From positions 84,678,384 through 84,742,383 of the forward strand of contig NC_089587.1 in assembly GCF_019320115.1 (NCBI RefSeq): DNA of 64,000 nt, given 5' to 3'. Below, piece by piece: positions 33,853 through 45,052 of the stretch. The position numbers were made by a program, and so were the translations under genes. The notes beneath the pieces are model-generated. The model was given only the letters and a program-made list of their open reading frames with translations. It made no database searches and was not told where the DNA came from. How positions within the stretch are numbered: position 1 is the first letter of the stretch; every line of letters begins with the position of its first letter. Source of the stretch: Miscanthus floridulus. Its lineage: Eukaryota; Streptophyta; Magnoliopsida; Poales; Poaceae.

Positions 33853-35329
33853 TTAGATGACCGTTTTGATGGCATCCAAATCATCCTTTATGGGGTTGAT
33901 GAAAATGACCGCGTCATCAGCATACATGGAGATCCTCCACCTTGCAACAACCGAAGGTAGAGGAGATAGGATTCCTTGTTGTGTGGTCAACTCCAGCAGA
34001 CGTTGCAGGGGATCCATGGCAAGGATGAAGTGCATGGGCGAAAGGGGGTTGCCTTGATGAACCCCTCTGCCGTGGCCGAAATTAGGCCCATGTTGGCTTG
34101 TGCCCATGCGAAAAAGGATGGATACCCATTTGCGCCAATGTTGCCCGAAGACCAGGGCCTGCAGTACCTCCAACAAATAACTCTAGTTGATTGTGCCAAA
34201 AGCTTTGTGGATGTCCAGCTTCAAAAAGAGGGTCGGGGTTTTTTGTTTGTGAAGTTTTGTACTGTGGTATGGACATATAAGAAATTGTCGTGGACGCTTC
34301 TCTTTTTTTATGAACGCGCTCTGACAACCGGAGACCAGCCAGTTGAGTAGAGGGGCAAGCCTGTTGGCTAGGAGCTTTGAGAAGATCTTTACAAAGCTGT
34401 GGATAAGACTAATGGGTCTATAATATGTGATCCTCAGTGCATCTTCTTTTTTGGGGAGTAGAACAATGTTTGCCGAGTTCATGAGTTCGAAGCCTTGGGA
34501 GTTCAATTGGAACAAATTATTCATGGCCGCCGTGACGTCATCTTTGACGCTCTCCCAGCAAGCTTTGAAGGTGCCAGTGAAGCCGTCGGGGCCCGGGGCT
34601 TTGTCGGACGGCATCGAGTTTATCGTGTCTTTGATCTCCTCCCGTATGAAAGGCACTTCTAACTCCGAGAGATCCCGCGGGGTGTATCCCAGAGATTGCC
34701 AATCTAAAGTCATGGCTCTTTGGGCCGATGTGCCCAAGTGATTCCTGAAATAATCTCCGGCCACTTTTTCCTTCTCCTCATAGCTGAAAGCCATCCCCTC
34801 ATCTGTTTGTAGGCAGTGGATATAATTTTTTCTACGTCTGGCGCTTGCTCTTATGTGGAAGAATTTTATGTTCGTCTCCACAGCGGATATAAGTGAGCCT
34901 CGATTTTTGCCTTATCCTTGATTTTTCAATTGCCGCAAGTCCGGTGCTGCGAATTTTCAGACGTCGTCCCAAGTCCAACTCTTGGTCCGTGAGTGTCCTG
35001 GATTCCTGCGCCATTTCCAATTGCAACAAAACCTCTTTTATTATTGCTAGTTGCAGTTTGGTGTCCCCTATCTTCTCTCTACGCCATCTTTTAATACTTT
35101 TGGCCAGCCTTGCCATTTTGATATGGAGGCGCTTGAGAGGAAGCTGTGAATTAACCGGCCGGCCCCAAGTGGCTTGGACCATCTCGTGGAAACCGGGCAT
35201 GGTGGTCCATAAATTCTCAAACTGCAAGAATGTGTTGGGGCGATGGTCGAGGTCACCTTGTAATAAAAGCGGTGTATGGTCCGACATGAGAGACGGCAAG
35301 GAGTGAAAGAAGCAAGCTGGGAACAACAA
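33853..35329 (-). pseudogene. LINE B linker and reverse transcriptase, broken
   Basis: The piece at 35329-34832 starts LLFPACFFHSLPSLMSDHTP-like sequence and a basic linker. The piece at 34881-34183 has KAPGPDGFTGTFKACWESVK, NIVLLPKKEDA and YRPISLIHSFVKIFSK. The piece at 34176-33853 has GVHQGNPLSPMHFILAM and RISMYADDAVIF. All RT boxes are present but lie in different frames, so no enzyme is made. Confidence 0.7.
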
Positions 35330-35370
35330 GTCCCATTCAAGGGTGCAGAAAATTCTGTCAATTTTGGTTA

Positions 35371-35692
35371 GGGCAGTCCCAATGCTAGAAACTACGTATA
35401 GTTTCTATACCTATTAATTTTTATAGACACTATGTATAGAAACCATGGTTCCAATGGATAGTTTCTACAGAACAACTTTTTATCCAATCACATACACTCT
35501 CTCTCCATTCGCTACCAATCACATCCCTTCGTGTCTTGGTTCTCGTGTAGACATGGTTTCTAACTTAGACCCGGTTTCTATGATTTTTGTTCTCTCTCTT
35601 CAATAACTACCTTGCCACATCAGCCAAATGCTTAGGTGGCAGTACAATTAATGCCCATAGAAACTATAGTGGTTTCTGCATTGGGAGTGCCC
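35371..35692. mobile_element. Tourist-like (PIF/Harbinger) MITE in LINE B
   Basis: 322 bases with ends GGGCAGTCCCAATGC and GCATTGGGAGTGCCC, flanked by TTA on both sides (35368-35370, 35693-35695). The internal halves repeat TAGTTTCTA in inverted orientation. TIR start and TTA duplication are diagnostic of Harbinger-type MITEs. Confidence 0.88.
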
Positions 35693-35765
35693 TTAGCGTT
35701 GGGTTTGCCTGTTCGTTGCTCCACGTGAATCGATGACCATTTAATTTGACCTCTTTGACCCCTTA

Positions 35766-36611
35766 GGGTATGTACAATGGACAGACAGCTGCTGTCTGTA
35801 AGTTTTTGGGATTTACAATATAGACAGCTAAACAGACAGCTCATACAACTCTGAGACAGCTACTATCTATTTGGCTATCTACAAATTATTTAATGCTTAC
35901 ATGCAGCCGTGATCAATCATGAATATCATTTCTATGTACCATTGTGTACCATGGTGTTGCTAATTGATACAAAATAAATCATTCAAAGTAAATCATATAT
36001 CCTTCAAACTATTTAATGATTACATGTAGCAGTGATCAAATGTGAATATGGTTCATCTATACCATTATGTTGCTTGTTGATATAAAAGAAATCAAACATA
36101 AATAAGATGAACATGATTATAATATTTCTCATCAATATAAATGATATATTAATTTATTTATATCTAGATTTAAATCAAATTTATTCCATGCCAAATTGCT
36201 TTCTCCCCAAATGTTCACATACTACAATCTTCTACGGACCAAAATATTCAGGATCATTGACTGGCCCTATAGACCAAGGGAGGATCACTGTATATATCAG
36301 ACATGCAGACGAGCTGCCATCTCTGTATCAGTTGCTAGTGTATACTTTTGCAGCATGTAATGAACCGTGTCAGAGTCCATGCCAGGCGCGATGGAAGGGA
36401 TTTGGCGCGCAATGCTCATCTCTCGTGCACACCCGCAGCCGATCCGCACGGTGTACCTCGGCTCGACGAGATCGCCTGGGAGCACGAGCTCTTGCCGTCG
36501 TCTCACCAAGAGACGGCTTCTCCCTCTTTCTTCATTTATTGCGCTGGATGGAGGTGTTTCTGCAATTTTGTCATCATGGAGACGGCATCTCAAAGCCCGT
36601 TGTACGTGCCC
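35766..36611. mobile_element. Harbinger-type non-autonomous element in LINE B
   Basis: 846 bases with ends GGGTATGTACAATGG and (reverse-complemented) GGGCACGTACAACGG. Flanks are TTA at 35763-35765 and TAA at 36612-36614, so the duplication is imperfect. Left interior is AT-rich, right interior GC-rich. Open frames around 36300-36630 run across the border into LINE B and are not genes. Confidence 0.7.
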
Positions 36612-36616
36612 TAAGG

Positions 36617-37068
36617 TTGCCTTGAAGGAGTTCATCAGACGCCGGTTGAGGTTGGAATTATTTTTGTCCTCCGCTTGCTAGATAAGGTTGAAATCTCCCA
36701 AAATGAGCCATCTATCGTGAGCCCGAGGGGGGACGCTTTTTAGTTCTTGCAGTAACCGAATCTTTTCCTCGTCCCTTTGTGGTCCATAGACCACAGTAAT
36801 TTGCCATTGGATCCTGTCCGCCCTCATGGTAATTGTCACAGTGATAGCATTTGTGGACGACTGGATATCTGATAGATCGAAGAAATCCTCATTTACAGCG
36901 AGCAGGATACCACCTCTGGTTTGTGCCGCTGGCAAAATAGCGAAGGAATTGGCGAATTTTGGACCTACTGTTCGACTTACTGCACCCTGGTCCATGCTTT
37001 GAAGCTTTGTCTCCTGGAGACAAACAATTGTGGCACCTGTGTCTCTTACCAGTTCATTGACAGTGACG
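36617..37068 (-). pseudogene. LINE B endonuclease, N-terminal part
   Basis: Contains VCLQETKLQS (metal-binding Glu), GGILLAVN, VVYGPQRDEEK and LGDFNLI boxes of AP-type endonucleases. It is cut at 36611-36616 by a Harbinger-type MITE, with the next piece (GVKEVKLNGHRFTWSNEQ) between 35765 and 35696. Confidence 0.7.
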
Positions 37069-37727
37069 ACAGTTCAATCAAAATTGCTTATCATCTGTCT
37101 TTGGTATATTACTTAGTAATCATCCAAATACCCTGTTAATGTTATCTGTCTCCGGTGGTAATAGCTATAATAACCCTGTTAATGTATTCACAGTTCCCCT
37201 TTTTTTAGAGTACAGTTCCCCTTTGATTTTATCGCATCTCCATGTGTGCTTGAATGTATTTGATTGAAACATTAGCTTGAGCTATATATGTGCTTGATAT
37301 GGAAATAGATATCATTGTACCTTGCATAAATGTATATGCGTTGTGAATGCTGATACACCTAATGCATATATGACTTGAGTCAATTTCTCAATATTAAAAA
37401 TGGTAGAAATCACATGAGGAGGCGAATATATGGCTGGGTTGGTGGTATTGCTCATCATATAAAAATAGTTCAAAAAGTATTCTACAAACTTATTTCTTCT
37501 TATAAATGACTTCACACGAGACATTCAACAAATCTAACTCCTTGAAGTTCATCCCTTTCATAACAAGGAATTAACCCACCTCAAAATTTCTTAGACTTAT
37601 TTGATGTTTGGTATTCTCGGAAAGATCAAAACTTTCCAATCTTTTTCACTGATAGGTGAAACAGCCATTTTATGGTTAATTTAGATAATAAAGAACAACA
37701 TTGTCTTTTTTACAAATGCCAACCTAA
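37069..37727. other. Intergenic, nothing recognised
   Basis: AT-rich sequence between LINE B and a LINE 3' fragment. Short frames only. Confidence 0.6.
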
Positions 37728-37965
37728 ATATTTTTTTGCAGGTTCTATTCAAGGGGATCCATTCGCTTTGATTCTGGGCTCAATTGCAATGGCATGAGGA
37801 CCAACGAGCGCTTGTGGGCTTGTAAAAAATTGGAGACCTTATGGATGGCCTTCAAGATCTAGAATTGGGTTTTAGCTTGAACTTGTTTATGGTGTTAATT
37901 AAGTTGTAATAAGTTGGTTTGATTCCTCTTTGATGCAAATACATTATCTAAAAAAAATGCATGCA
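37728..37965 (+). mobile_element. 5'-truncated LINE fragment related to LINE A
   Basis: TTTTTTTGCAGGTTCTATTC and downstream sequence aligns with the last ~280 bases of LINE A (from 27765: TTTTTTGCAGGTTCTTTTTA), including a GATGGCCTTCA/GATGGTCTTTCA match and an A-rich end TCTAAAAAAAATGC. Only the 3' end is kept, as in abortive LINE insertion. Confidence 0.75.
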
Positions 37966-38490
37966 TCAGTTCTCTCTAAAAAAAAAGCATCTTCTTTACT
38001 TGCATGGAAAGTAGAAAGCATCCAGAAACTCAAACTCTAGAATTGGAATATCAAGCTTGGTAAAGGATAGAAATATAACATTCTTAGTCACAATATATAT
38101 GCAACTTATTTTCAAATAATATTCATATTCAGTAGCGAGAAATACATTGCACATCCCCGTCACCAAATACTGCTACATAATAACAAGAACCGACATAAAG
38201 GATCAAGTTAGCTATATAGCTAGTTGATAGTTCTTTATGGGACTTGCACAAAGATCACTCATGTATCACTATAGGCCACATGCGTCCTCTAGGAATTCCT
38301 ATAAACCCTTAAGTCAGCAGATTACAAGGTTCAGACAGCTCAATAACTTCAATTCCTATTGAGATGACAACTTGACATGTATGAACAGAACTGAGAGCTA
38401 CTCCAAGCTAGGCTAAGGAATAATGCCAATCTTATGTATATACAGGTTATCCAGTACGCAGAATATGTAACTGTAAAAGTATTCTTGAAT
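37966..38490 (-). other. 3' flank/probable 3' UTR of the MGDG synthase gene
   Basis: No coding sequence. The portion next to 38490 probably includes the 3' UTR; no single clear polyadenylation signal could be singled out. Confidence 0.4.
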
Positions 38491-41149
38491 TCATATATGG
38501 TACGGAATCGATGAGGTCAACGAGTAGGGGATCCGGGTAACTGCAGCTGGTTGTTGCTGGAGCTTGTGGATGTCCTTGACGATGTGAAACACGGCTTCGG
38601 GTTGTGCTAGCTTCAGCGCGTTACGTGAGTATCTCTTGAGCTCATCCTCTTCTGTACTGAACAAGCGCGCAACCTGTCTTGCCGACTCCCTTGGGTCCTT
38701 GGAGAACACACCGGCACCGTTGTCCACGACATAAGGCACGTTTCCAACTTCCTGCATAATAAGAGCAAAAGCTGTTGATTTGCAATTCTTATACACCGAT
38801 GCAAAGAACCAATTTACAGAAACAATTTAGGGTAAGGTATAAGAAAAGCCAATAAAATACAGAAACAGTCACTCTCAAGTGGCCTACATGCTTGTAGAAC
38901 TAGTCAGCCACCTAACCTAAGAATAATTTCAGTAAACCAAATTAGTGATGCTGCCAGTTGATGGGGTAGTAGAGCTGTAGAGGCTGGCTGAAAATTCCAC
39001 AATATATACTGAAACAACAGACAGAGGTACACTGACCTGTCCTGGGATGAAGTCGTTCAGGATAATAGGAAGTCCTCTTATAAGTGCCTCTGCAATTGTA
39101 CCAGGACCAGCCTGCAAATGCCAGAAAAAACATGCATGTCATTCAGTCAGTGCAAAATACTAACACTGCAAGCAAGCAATTAGTACTCCGAAATAAACAG
39201 TCATCAGATCAGATAAAGCATCACAAGCCAAGGACAAACTTTTGTGATGATGCAATCGCAGGCGGCCATCCACTTCTCCATCTGTGTTTCGAACCCTCTG
39301 ATCTGATGAATGAAGACAAAAAGAGCTTGAGACGTCAGGCAACCACAACCAGCAGTTCCAATTCCATCCAAACCGTAAAAATGCAGAGGTATCCATCCAT
39401 CCGAAATGCGCATCTAAACAAGGCATCCTCATGCTCTAGATACGGCATATTCATTCTCATGCAGACATGCATGGTACCTACCTTGACAGGGACCTTCCAT
39501 CTGAGGGACTGCAGGGTGGACCGCAGCGCCTGGTTCCTGCCGCATATGACAACGACCTGCCCCATCCGGCGCCGTCTCCGGTGCTCGTAGAGCTCCTCAC
39601 CGAGGGCCCTCGCGGTCTCCTCCACCGGACCCATCCCCTCGCCGCCTCCCATCAGCAGAACAGCGGGCAGCCGAGGATCCAGTCCAAGCTCTTTCCTCAC
39701 TTCATCCTGTGAACCATGCGAGCCAGCCAGCAGAGGTAAGGTAAAGTAAGCCGTCGGCCGTCGGCCGCCGGCGTCCCAGGCAAGGCATGACAAGGCAATG
39801 CAGGTCGATCAGAATTCGTACCTTGTCGAGCACGGCGCGGCAGAAGGAGGGCCGGATGGGCAGCCCGAAGACGCGGACCTGGGACGGGGCGAGGCCGCGC
39901 AGCAGGGCCCTGTTTGCCACTTCGGCGGACGGGCAGTAGCACCTTGTCACGCCGTGGTGGAACCTGAACCAAACCGATGTCAGCAAGACTGTCTAGAAAC
40001 TCCTAGTTGGCAAATGGCGAGGCTGATGCACAACACTGCACTGCACAGGACGAGGAGGAGGAGAAGCAAGCACAGTGGTGATTAGTGGTTAGCATGCATG
40101 TGCGTACCATGTCGGGTGGCAGGTGTTGAGGTCGGTGATGACGGTGACGAAGGGCACCTTGGGGTGCAGGCTCTGCCACTTGAGCACCCACAGCGGGATG
40201 TGCTGCATCAGCGGGTGCACGCTGATGATGATGTCCGGCTCGTACTTCATGATCCCAGCCACCACCTCGCAGCATCCATTTGCAATTGCGTCGATAACAA
40301 TAACTCAGAACATGTGCATCAGGGATGAATTGAATCAGTGAGAAAATTAAACTAAACAAGAAGACCAGCAGCAGCAGCAACAATGGTGTATGATCAGGCA
40401 ATGCAATGCTGCGGCTGTCGTCTGTCGAGTTAAGCGTACGTACTTGGCGTAGTAGTAGGCAAGCGCGGCGAGGTACATGCCGTGCACCCATCGCGGGGAG
40501 GTGCCGTGGAACGCCACCTTCCAGAGCCTCACGTGTCGGATCATGAACTTGTACGACCGCTCCATGTCGTTCAGCGGCCACCCGCCGTACTCCTTCCCCA
40601 AATCCGTCACGAACACCTGCGCCAAGCAATCCAACCAGCAAACTAATCTATCGACTTCATATTTCATCCATCCTTTATTTGTTTTGTTAGGGGAAAACTC
40701 CAAAATGTTCGCTGAAGAATTTGGAGCTCGATCGTCGATCGATTTCTTCTTCTCGAAGAAAGAATTCAAAAGAGTTCGAAAGGACTGGAGCATTGGGCGG
40801 GAAGGCAGAGACGACGACGAACCTTGTAGGCGTCGCCGAACTCGATGCGGAAGGCGTCGCGCAGGGCCTCAGCCGAGGCGCGGTGGCCGCCGCCGGTGTC
40901 GCTCATCAGGATCAGCACGTTCCTCGCCGCCTGCTTCTGCTTGCCGCCGCCGCCGGCGGCGGAGACGCGGGTGGGCTCCTCGGAGAGCGCGGCGGCCAGG
41001 CCATCCCCGGGCAATCCACCGCCACCTCCCCCAGCCGCGCAGTCGTAGAAGGCGCAGCGGAGGGGCTGGTACAGCTGGCGCCCGCCGCCGCCGAGCACGG
41101 CGTCGCGTATGGAGGTGGAGCGGCGGGGAGTGGCCACCGAGATCACCAT
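38491..41149 (-). CDS. MGD: Monogalactosyldiacylglycerol synthase, type-B-like, eight exons
   Basis: Transfers galactose from UDP-galactose to diacylglycerol, making the main plastid galactolipid at the envelope. Exons, high to low: 41149-40823, 40616-40440, 40265-40108, 39963-39822, 39706-39482, 39302-39240, 39111-39037, 38751-38491. All introns are GT-AG and the sum is 1,428 bases, 475 codons plus stop. [18 protein letters not shown] opens the MGDG-synthase N domain; [29 protein letters not shown], then GT28 C-domain [41 protein letters not shown] and [15 protein letters not shown] follow. The N-terminus before the domain is only about 70 residues, shorter than type A, as in type B enzymes of phosphate-starved plastid outer envelopes. 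An upstream in-frame ATG at 41254 is less likely as start. No frame break; likely functional. Confidence 0.93.
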
Positions 41150-41489
41150 GGCGGGCTGGCGGCGCCGGCGCGGGTTGCGGGGCCTAGGTATTCGAGCTCG
41201 GCGTGGACGGAGCCTCGCTGTTGCACACACGCGCGGCGAGAGCGCGGCGTGCAAGGCGGCGCGCGTGGAGAAGGTGGCGAGGCGTGGGAAGCAGGGGGAG
41301 GAGAGAGGCAGAGACAGAGGAGATGCTGCTGAGATGGATTACTTCTTTCACTTTGGTACCTCGTCATCTTGCTTATTATTTCTTTCTAGCGAACGGTCCT
41401 GGAATCAAACGCGTAATATTCCCTCCTAGATACTGGAATTATCCTCCAAGGCTATGGCATAACGTGACTTCAGAAATATTTGATTTCTC
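41150..41489 (-). other. 5' UTR/promoter region of the MGDG synthase gene
   Basis: GC-rich just above the ATG, with purine-rich AGGAG runs on the plus strand. No clear TATA box was found, and by eye I saw no GNATATNC phosphate-response site in the ~1.5 kb upstream. Confidence 0.4.
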
Positions 41490-41760
41490 CATTTCACGAG
41501 CACGGAAATGTTATTTCGTAACGAAACATGACGCTTTGTTTCTCATTTTGAACGAGGAAATGTCTTTATCAGTATGATAAATTTTTGTGTTGCTAGCCGA
41601 AACCAGTAGATGCCATTTTTGTATGTATTTGATACTTCCGTTTCACAAGCACAAATAATTTTTTCGAAACAAAACATGGTGTTCTATTTCTCATTTCAAA
41701 TGAGAAAATCCCTTGATCAATATGTAAAATTTTGTGTTGCTAGTCTAAACCAGTACATAC
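41490..41760. repeat. Two-copy tandem repeat, ~149-bp period
   Basis: TTTCACGAGCAC at about 41492 and TTTCACAAGCAC at 41641 each start a unit. Both continue with AACGAAACATG/AACAAAACATG, TTTCTCATTT, and TTTTGTGTTGCTAG followed by AAACCAGTA. Confidence 0.75.
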
Positions 41761-42751
41761 TACTTAAGTCCCCCTTTGGAACACAGGTGAGAAAACACAT
41801 AAATATGGTAGAAATGCATGTGCAAACCTAAATAATTGTGTAAGATTATGTGTTAGGGTGAGTACAGAAAAAACTAAGAAATTTTAAATAAATATTAAGA
41901 ACCAATTCATGTTACTTCTTTATTCAACACTACTACTTGATTAGGATAAATAAGAAGTAACAGAAATTTCCTTAAGAACATGATACCTTAAGAACAAACC
42001 GCGTGTTCAGCTGATCTGGTCTTGGATTGTTTCAGCTTGTTTCAGTTTATTCTCTCTCACAGAACATTATTGAATCATCCAAAATCAGCCGAACTACAGT
42101 AGAAATCTGTACCGGCCGAACGTCTTCGAATTTTCTGTAAACTTATGTGTGTGGCAGGGTACAAGAATAAACTAAAAATTCTAAAGGAATCTTAAGAACA
42201 AACCTTGTTTAAGAACAAAACATAGGAATGTGGTATCCTGTCCTAGCAACATCAACAATTTAGTTATCCTTGTTTTGAAGGCTATTTTAGCATTATTATA
42301 GCAAAAAGTTAGCTCCAATAGATATGCTATCTGTCTCTGTAAAATAGCAAGCTGACTATTCCTTGATTTTAGGTGGCCATATAAAGCCAACCAGGGCACT
42401 AGCTATCTAAAGATGAGAAATAGTAAGGTTATTGTAGACCTCTTCTTTTTTGAGAAGTTTTCTATTTTAAAAAATGGCTAAACTATGAAATTTGGCCACT
42501 CATTTTAGCCAAGCTTGTTTTTCTCTCACAATAAATCAGCGAACAGTACTTTTCAGCCTGGTTTTTCAGCAAAGCGAACATAGCTATTGTTCGTCATTGT
42601 TCCTTGTGCTTGTGCATATGGAACCAGAGGGAAGGGAATTTTTCCTTTAGTTTTCCTATGACATATTCTTATCAACCAAAGGCTGCTACAAGAAATAAAT
42701 TCTTTAGAAATTGAAATTCTATAGTTTTCCTCCTTCATTCCAGGGGGGTTC
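41761..42751. other. Intergenic with short MITE-like remnants
   Basis: Segments at about 42000-42125 (GTTCAGCTGATCTGG and AATCAGCCGAAC-type ends) and 42500-42590 (AATCAGCGAACAGTAC to AAAGCGAACATAG) resemble hAT-type MITE ends common in grasses. No gene seen. Confidence 0.4.
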
Positions 42752-43073
42752 TTAGGCCCTGTTTGGCATGACTCCAACTCTGGGTGAAGCTGCTTCACTC
42801 CAGAACTCCAGGTGGAGTTAGCTCTGGGTGGAGTTGGAGCTGTCTGATGATGATGTTTGGCTGGGAGGGTGTCTCCAGCTCCAGAAAAGATGAGTTTGAG
42901 GGTAGATTGTCATTCTTGCCCCTGGTTCGACTTGAACTACTTATCACAAATATGAAATGAAAGTACATGCAGTGGAGTCCAAAATAATAATAAATTACAT
43001 GTCATTTGCCTAGAACTGAAATTATGAAATAAGTTCATAGTTCCAAAATAAGGTCGTTACAATAATTATTGCA

Positions 43074-43905
43074 CTAATTCCATGCTAGGGCGATGGATGT
43101 AGCCATATTATTACGAAAGGTGTCCATAGACACAAAGCTTGATTTCGAAGTTGATCCATCGGAGGCATGTTGAGACACGGCATACTTGTTGTACCTTTCT
43201 AAAATAGTAGACATGTAGGTAGGATCTCTATCAAAATTAGCAAAGTCCACATCAACACTAGCATGTTCACGTATGAAATTGTGTAGGACCATGGTAGCTG
43301 CAATAATCTTCTTTTGTGTGACCATTAAATAACTGGGCATCTTGTAAAGAATTTGCCATTTTATTTTTAATATTCTAAATGAGCGCTCAATAACATTATG
43401 AACAGATGAGTGTATATGGTTGAACTTCTCTTTTGGAGTATTTGGTTCCATACCTCGATGCCACTCGGGTAAGTGGTATCTTTCACCCTTGTATGGAGCT
43501 AGGTACCCCGGACGATTAGGATAGCCCGCATCTACAACATAGTACTTGCCTACAAGTATGTAAAACAAGATAAGTTTGTGCATTCAAGTATGAAAAAGAA
43601 CGTAAGCAAAAATATTTACCTTGAGGAGGATGTGGGAAGACATCTACATCTGCTTCCAATGCATGGTACAATACACTAGTGTCATGCAAAGAACCCGGTT
43701 GACCCGTAGCCACATACGTGAAGCGCATATCAAAATCACAAACGGCAAGCATATTTTGAGTTGCAATTCCAGTCTTACCAATATATCTCACTTGTTCTTT
43801 AGGTGATAAAGACACACGAATACGGGTTCCATCAAGTGCACCAATGCAATCCTTAAAATATGGATATGCTCTCTTGTCATTCCTAATCCTCTTGTGCACA
43901 TTGAC
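43074..43905 (-). pseudogene. Harbinger transposase (DDE_4), N-terminus missing
   Basis: From about 43905 the frame reads HKRIRNDKRAYPYFKDCIGA, with the first catalytic Asp in GALDGTRIRV. GSLHDTSVL carries the second and ERSFRILK the Glu. A 70-base GT-AG intron (43550-43619) lies between PHPPQG and KYYVVDAGYPN. The C-terminal part reads IIAATMVLHNFIREH, and the stop is at 43074. The enzyme cuts and joins at TTA targets in active relatives. Before HKRIRND the expected N-terminal helix-turn-helix region is absent and the sequence runs into the end of the Myb ORF, which suggests an internal deletion. Confidence 0.8.
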
Positions 43906-44034
43906 ATAAATGAAATGTAAGATACAACTGCCATACATAAATGAACTGCAAGAAAATAAAATGTAGTATACATGCGACAAAAATAAAATGTAGCATACAA
44001 CTGCCATACTCTCACTACCATTTCTACTTTTCAT

Positions 44035-45052
44035 ATTTATCATTGTACTTCCTCCTAAGCCAATTGAACCTAATCTCATTAGTAGGCAAGGTCATGAACA
44101 TCTCCCTTTGCTCCTTCTTCACAAACAGTTCAGTTGCAAATGTAATGTTCATTGCTATCATAGCCAGCCCCACAAGCAATCACAACCTCCATCACTTCAT
44201 CAATAGAGTATTTTTCATGTCTCTTCGAAACATATTCATTGCCTGAACTTGCCATACTGTTTACTGCTTCTTAAATTAGGAGTGCATTTCCAGACTTCAC
44301 CTTCTTGCCACTTCTTTCAATAGGCCTAGCCAATCTCTTACCACTAGCAGGTGGAGGAGAAATACCAATATCCTCCTCTTGTGTTTCAGGAATGACATCA
44401 TCATCTTGTGGCTCAAAATTGGTTGCCTCATCTTGTGTCTCATCAACATTTTCAGTTGCTTCAACATTCACAACATGAGGAGACCAATGATCAATACCAA
44501 TAGTAGTGATGTCAACAAAACACTTGCCTAAGTCATCTTCATTCTTAAGGCCCTTCTTTTTGAACTTTCCACAACCTGGAATGTCCTGAAATAAGCAAAA
44601 CAACACATATTATTATAAGTATTACCAATAGATTTGACATATGGAAAACAAATATAGCAAAATTTTTGAACCAACTTATAGCTCTAGCTTTTTTCCACCA
44701 TTCATCATCCATAGCAATAGTCTTCTTTATAGGATCCCAACCAGTCCCTATTTGCCTCAGCATTAGTTTCTTCCATGCCTTGAAATCTTCCTTCAACTTG
44801 TCCCATTTGTTCTTTATCTGAATCTTGGTAACCACAATTCCAGTCTTTTCTTTGAATCCTTTCTCAACCTCAGTATAACCAAGTGCATTCAAGTGTGTGT
44901 TTGGCCGATTTCCTTTTCCAACTTGTTCAGCAAACAACATACACAACACTTGAGTGTTCTCCGAGTTCTAATCAATTTTAGGCATCTATTGAGCTCACAA
45001 ATTTCATATATGAGGTTCTCATTATGCTGAGCAATTTCAACTGGAATATACT
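44035..45052 (-). pseudogene. Harbinger ORF1, Myb/SANT-like DNA-binding protein, broken
   Basis: NSENTQVLCMLFAEQVGKGN leads into a trihelix-like Myb/SANT domain with IQIKNKWDKLKEDFKAWKKL and WWKKARA (44949-44680). An intron-like AT-rich gap (about 44590-44680) comes next. Then an acidic, Ser/Pro-containing linker is followed by EVMEVVIACGAGYDSNEHYI and, in another frame, TELFVKKEQREMFMTLPTNE, so a frame change lies near 44140. A stop also lies before NSENTQ near 44970 and another near 44270. ORF1 proteins of this superfamily bind terminal repeats and help the transposase enter the nucleus. Sirevirus B inserted at 45053 cuts off the 5' part. Confidence 0.7.

Larger units (their letters stand above)
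32638..37068 (-). mobile_element. Decayed L1-type LINE (LINE B), two MITEs inside
   Basis: Reading from 37068 downward: endonuclease N-terminus (VCLQETKLQSM, GGILLAVNEDFFDL, WQITVVYGP, WLILGDFNLI), then across two MITEs the FTWSNEQ and SDHTPLLL motifs. These are followed by a basic linker, an RT with APGPDGFTG, YRPISLIHSF and MYADDAVIF, and a zf-RVT region (CALCNGPLETCLHL). The frame changes at least five times between 34180 and 32640. It is 5'-truncated within the endonuclease near 37068; no A-tail is visible at the low-coordinate end. Confidence 0.8.

Noticed and set aside
36297..36635. 112-residue minus-strand frame next to LINE B endonuclease
   Set aside because: It runs across the MITE border: the first residues are LINE, the rest is transposon sequence.
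40477..41187. 236-residue plus-strand frame, Arg/Gly-rich
   Set aside because: Antisense of MGDG synthase exons 1-2 and their GC-rich flank.
41150..42700. Phosphate-starvation P1BS site (GNATATNC) upstream of the MGDG synthase
   Set aside because: Looked for because type-B enzymes are often induced by phosphate lack; no match seen by eye.
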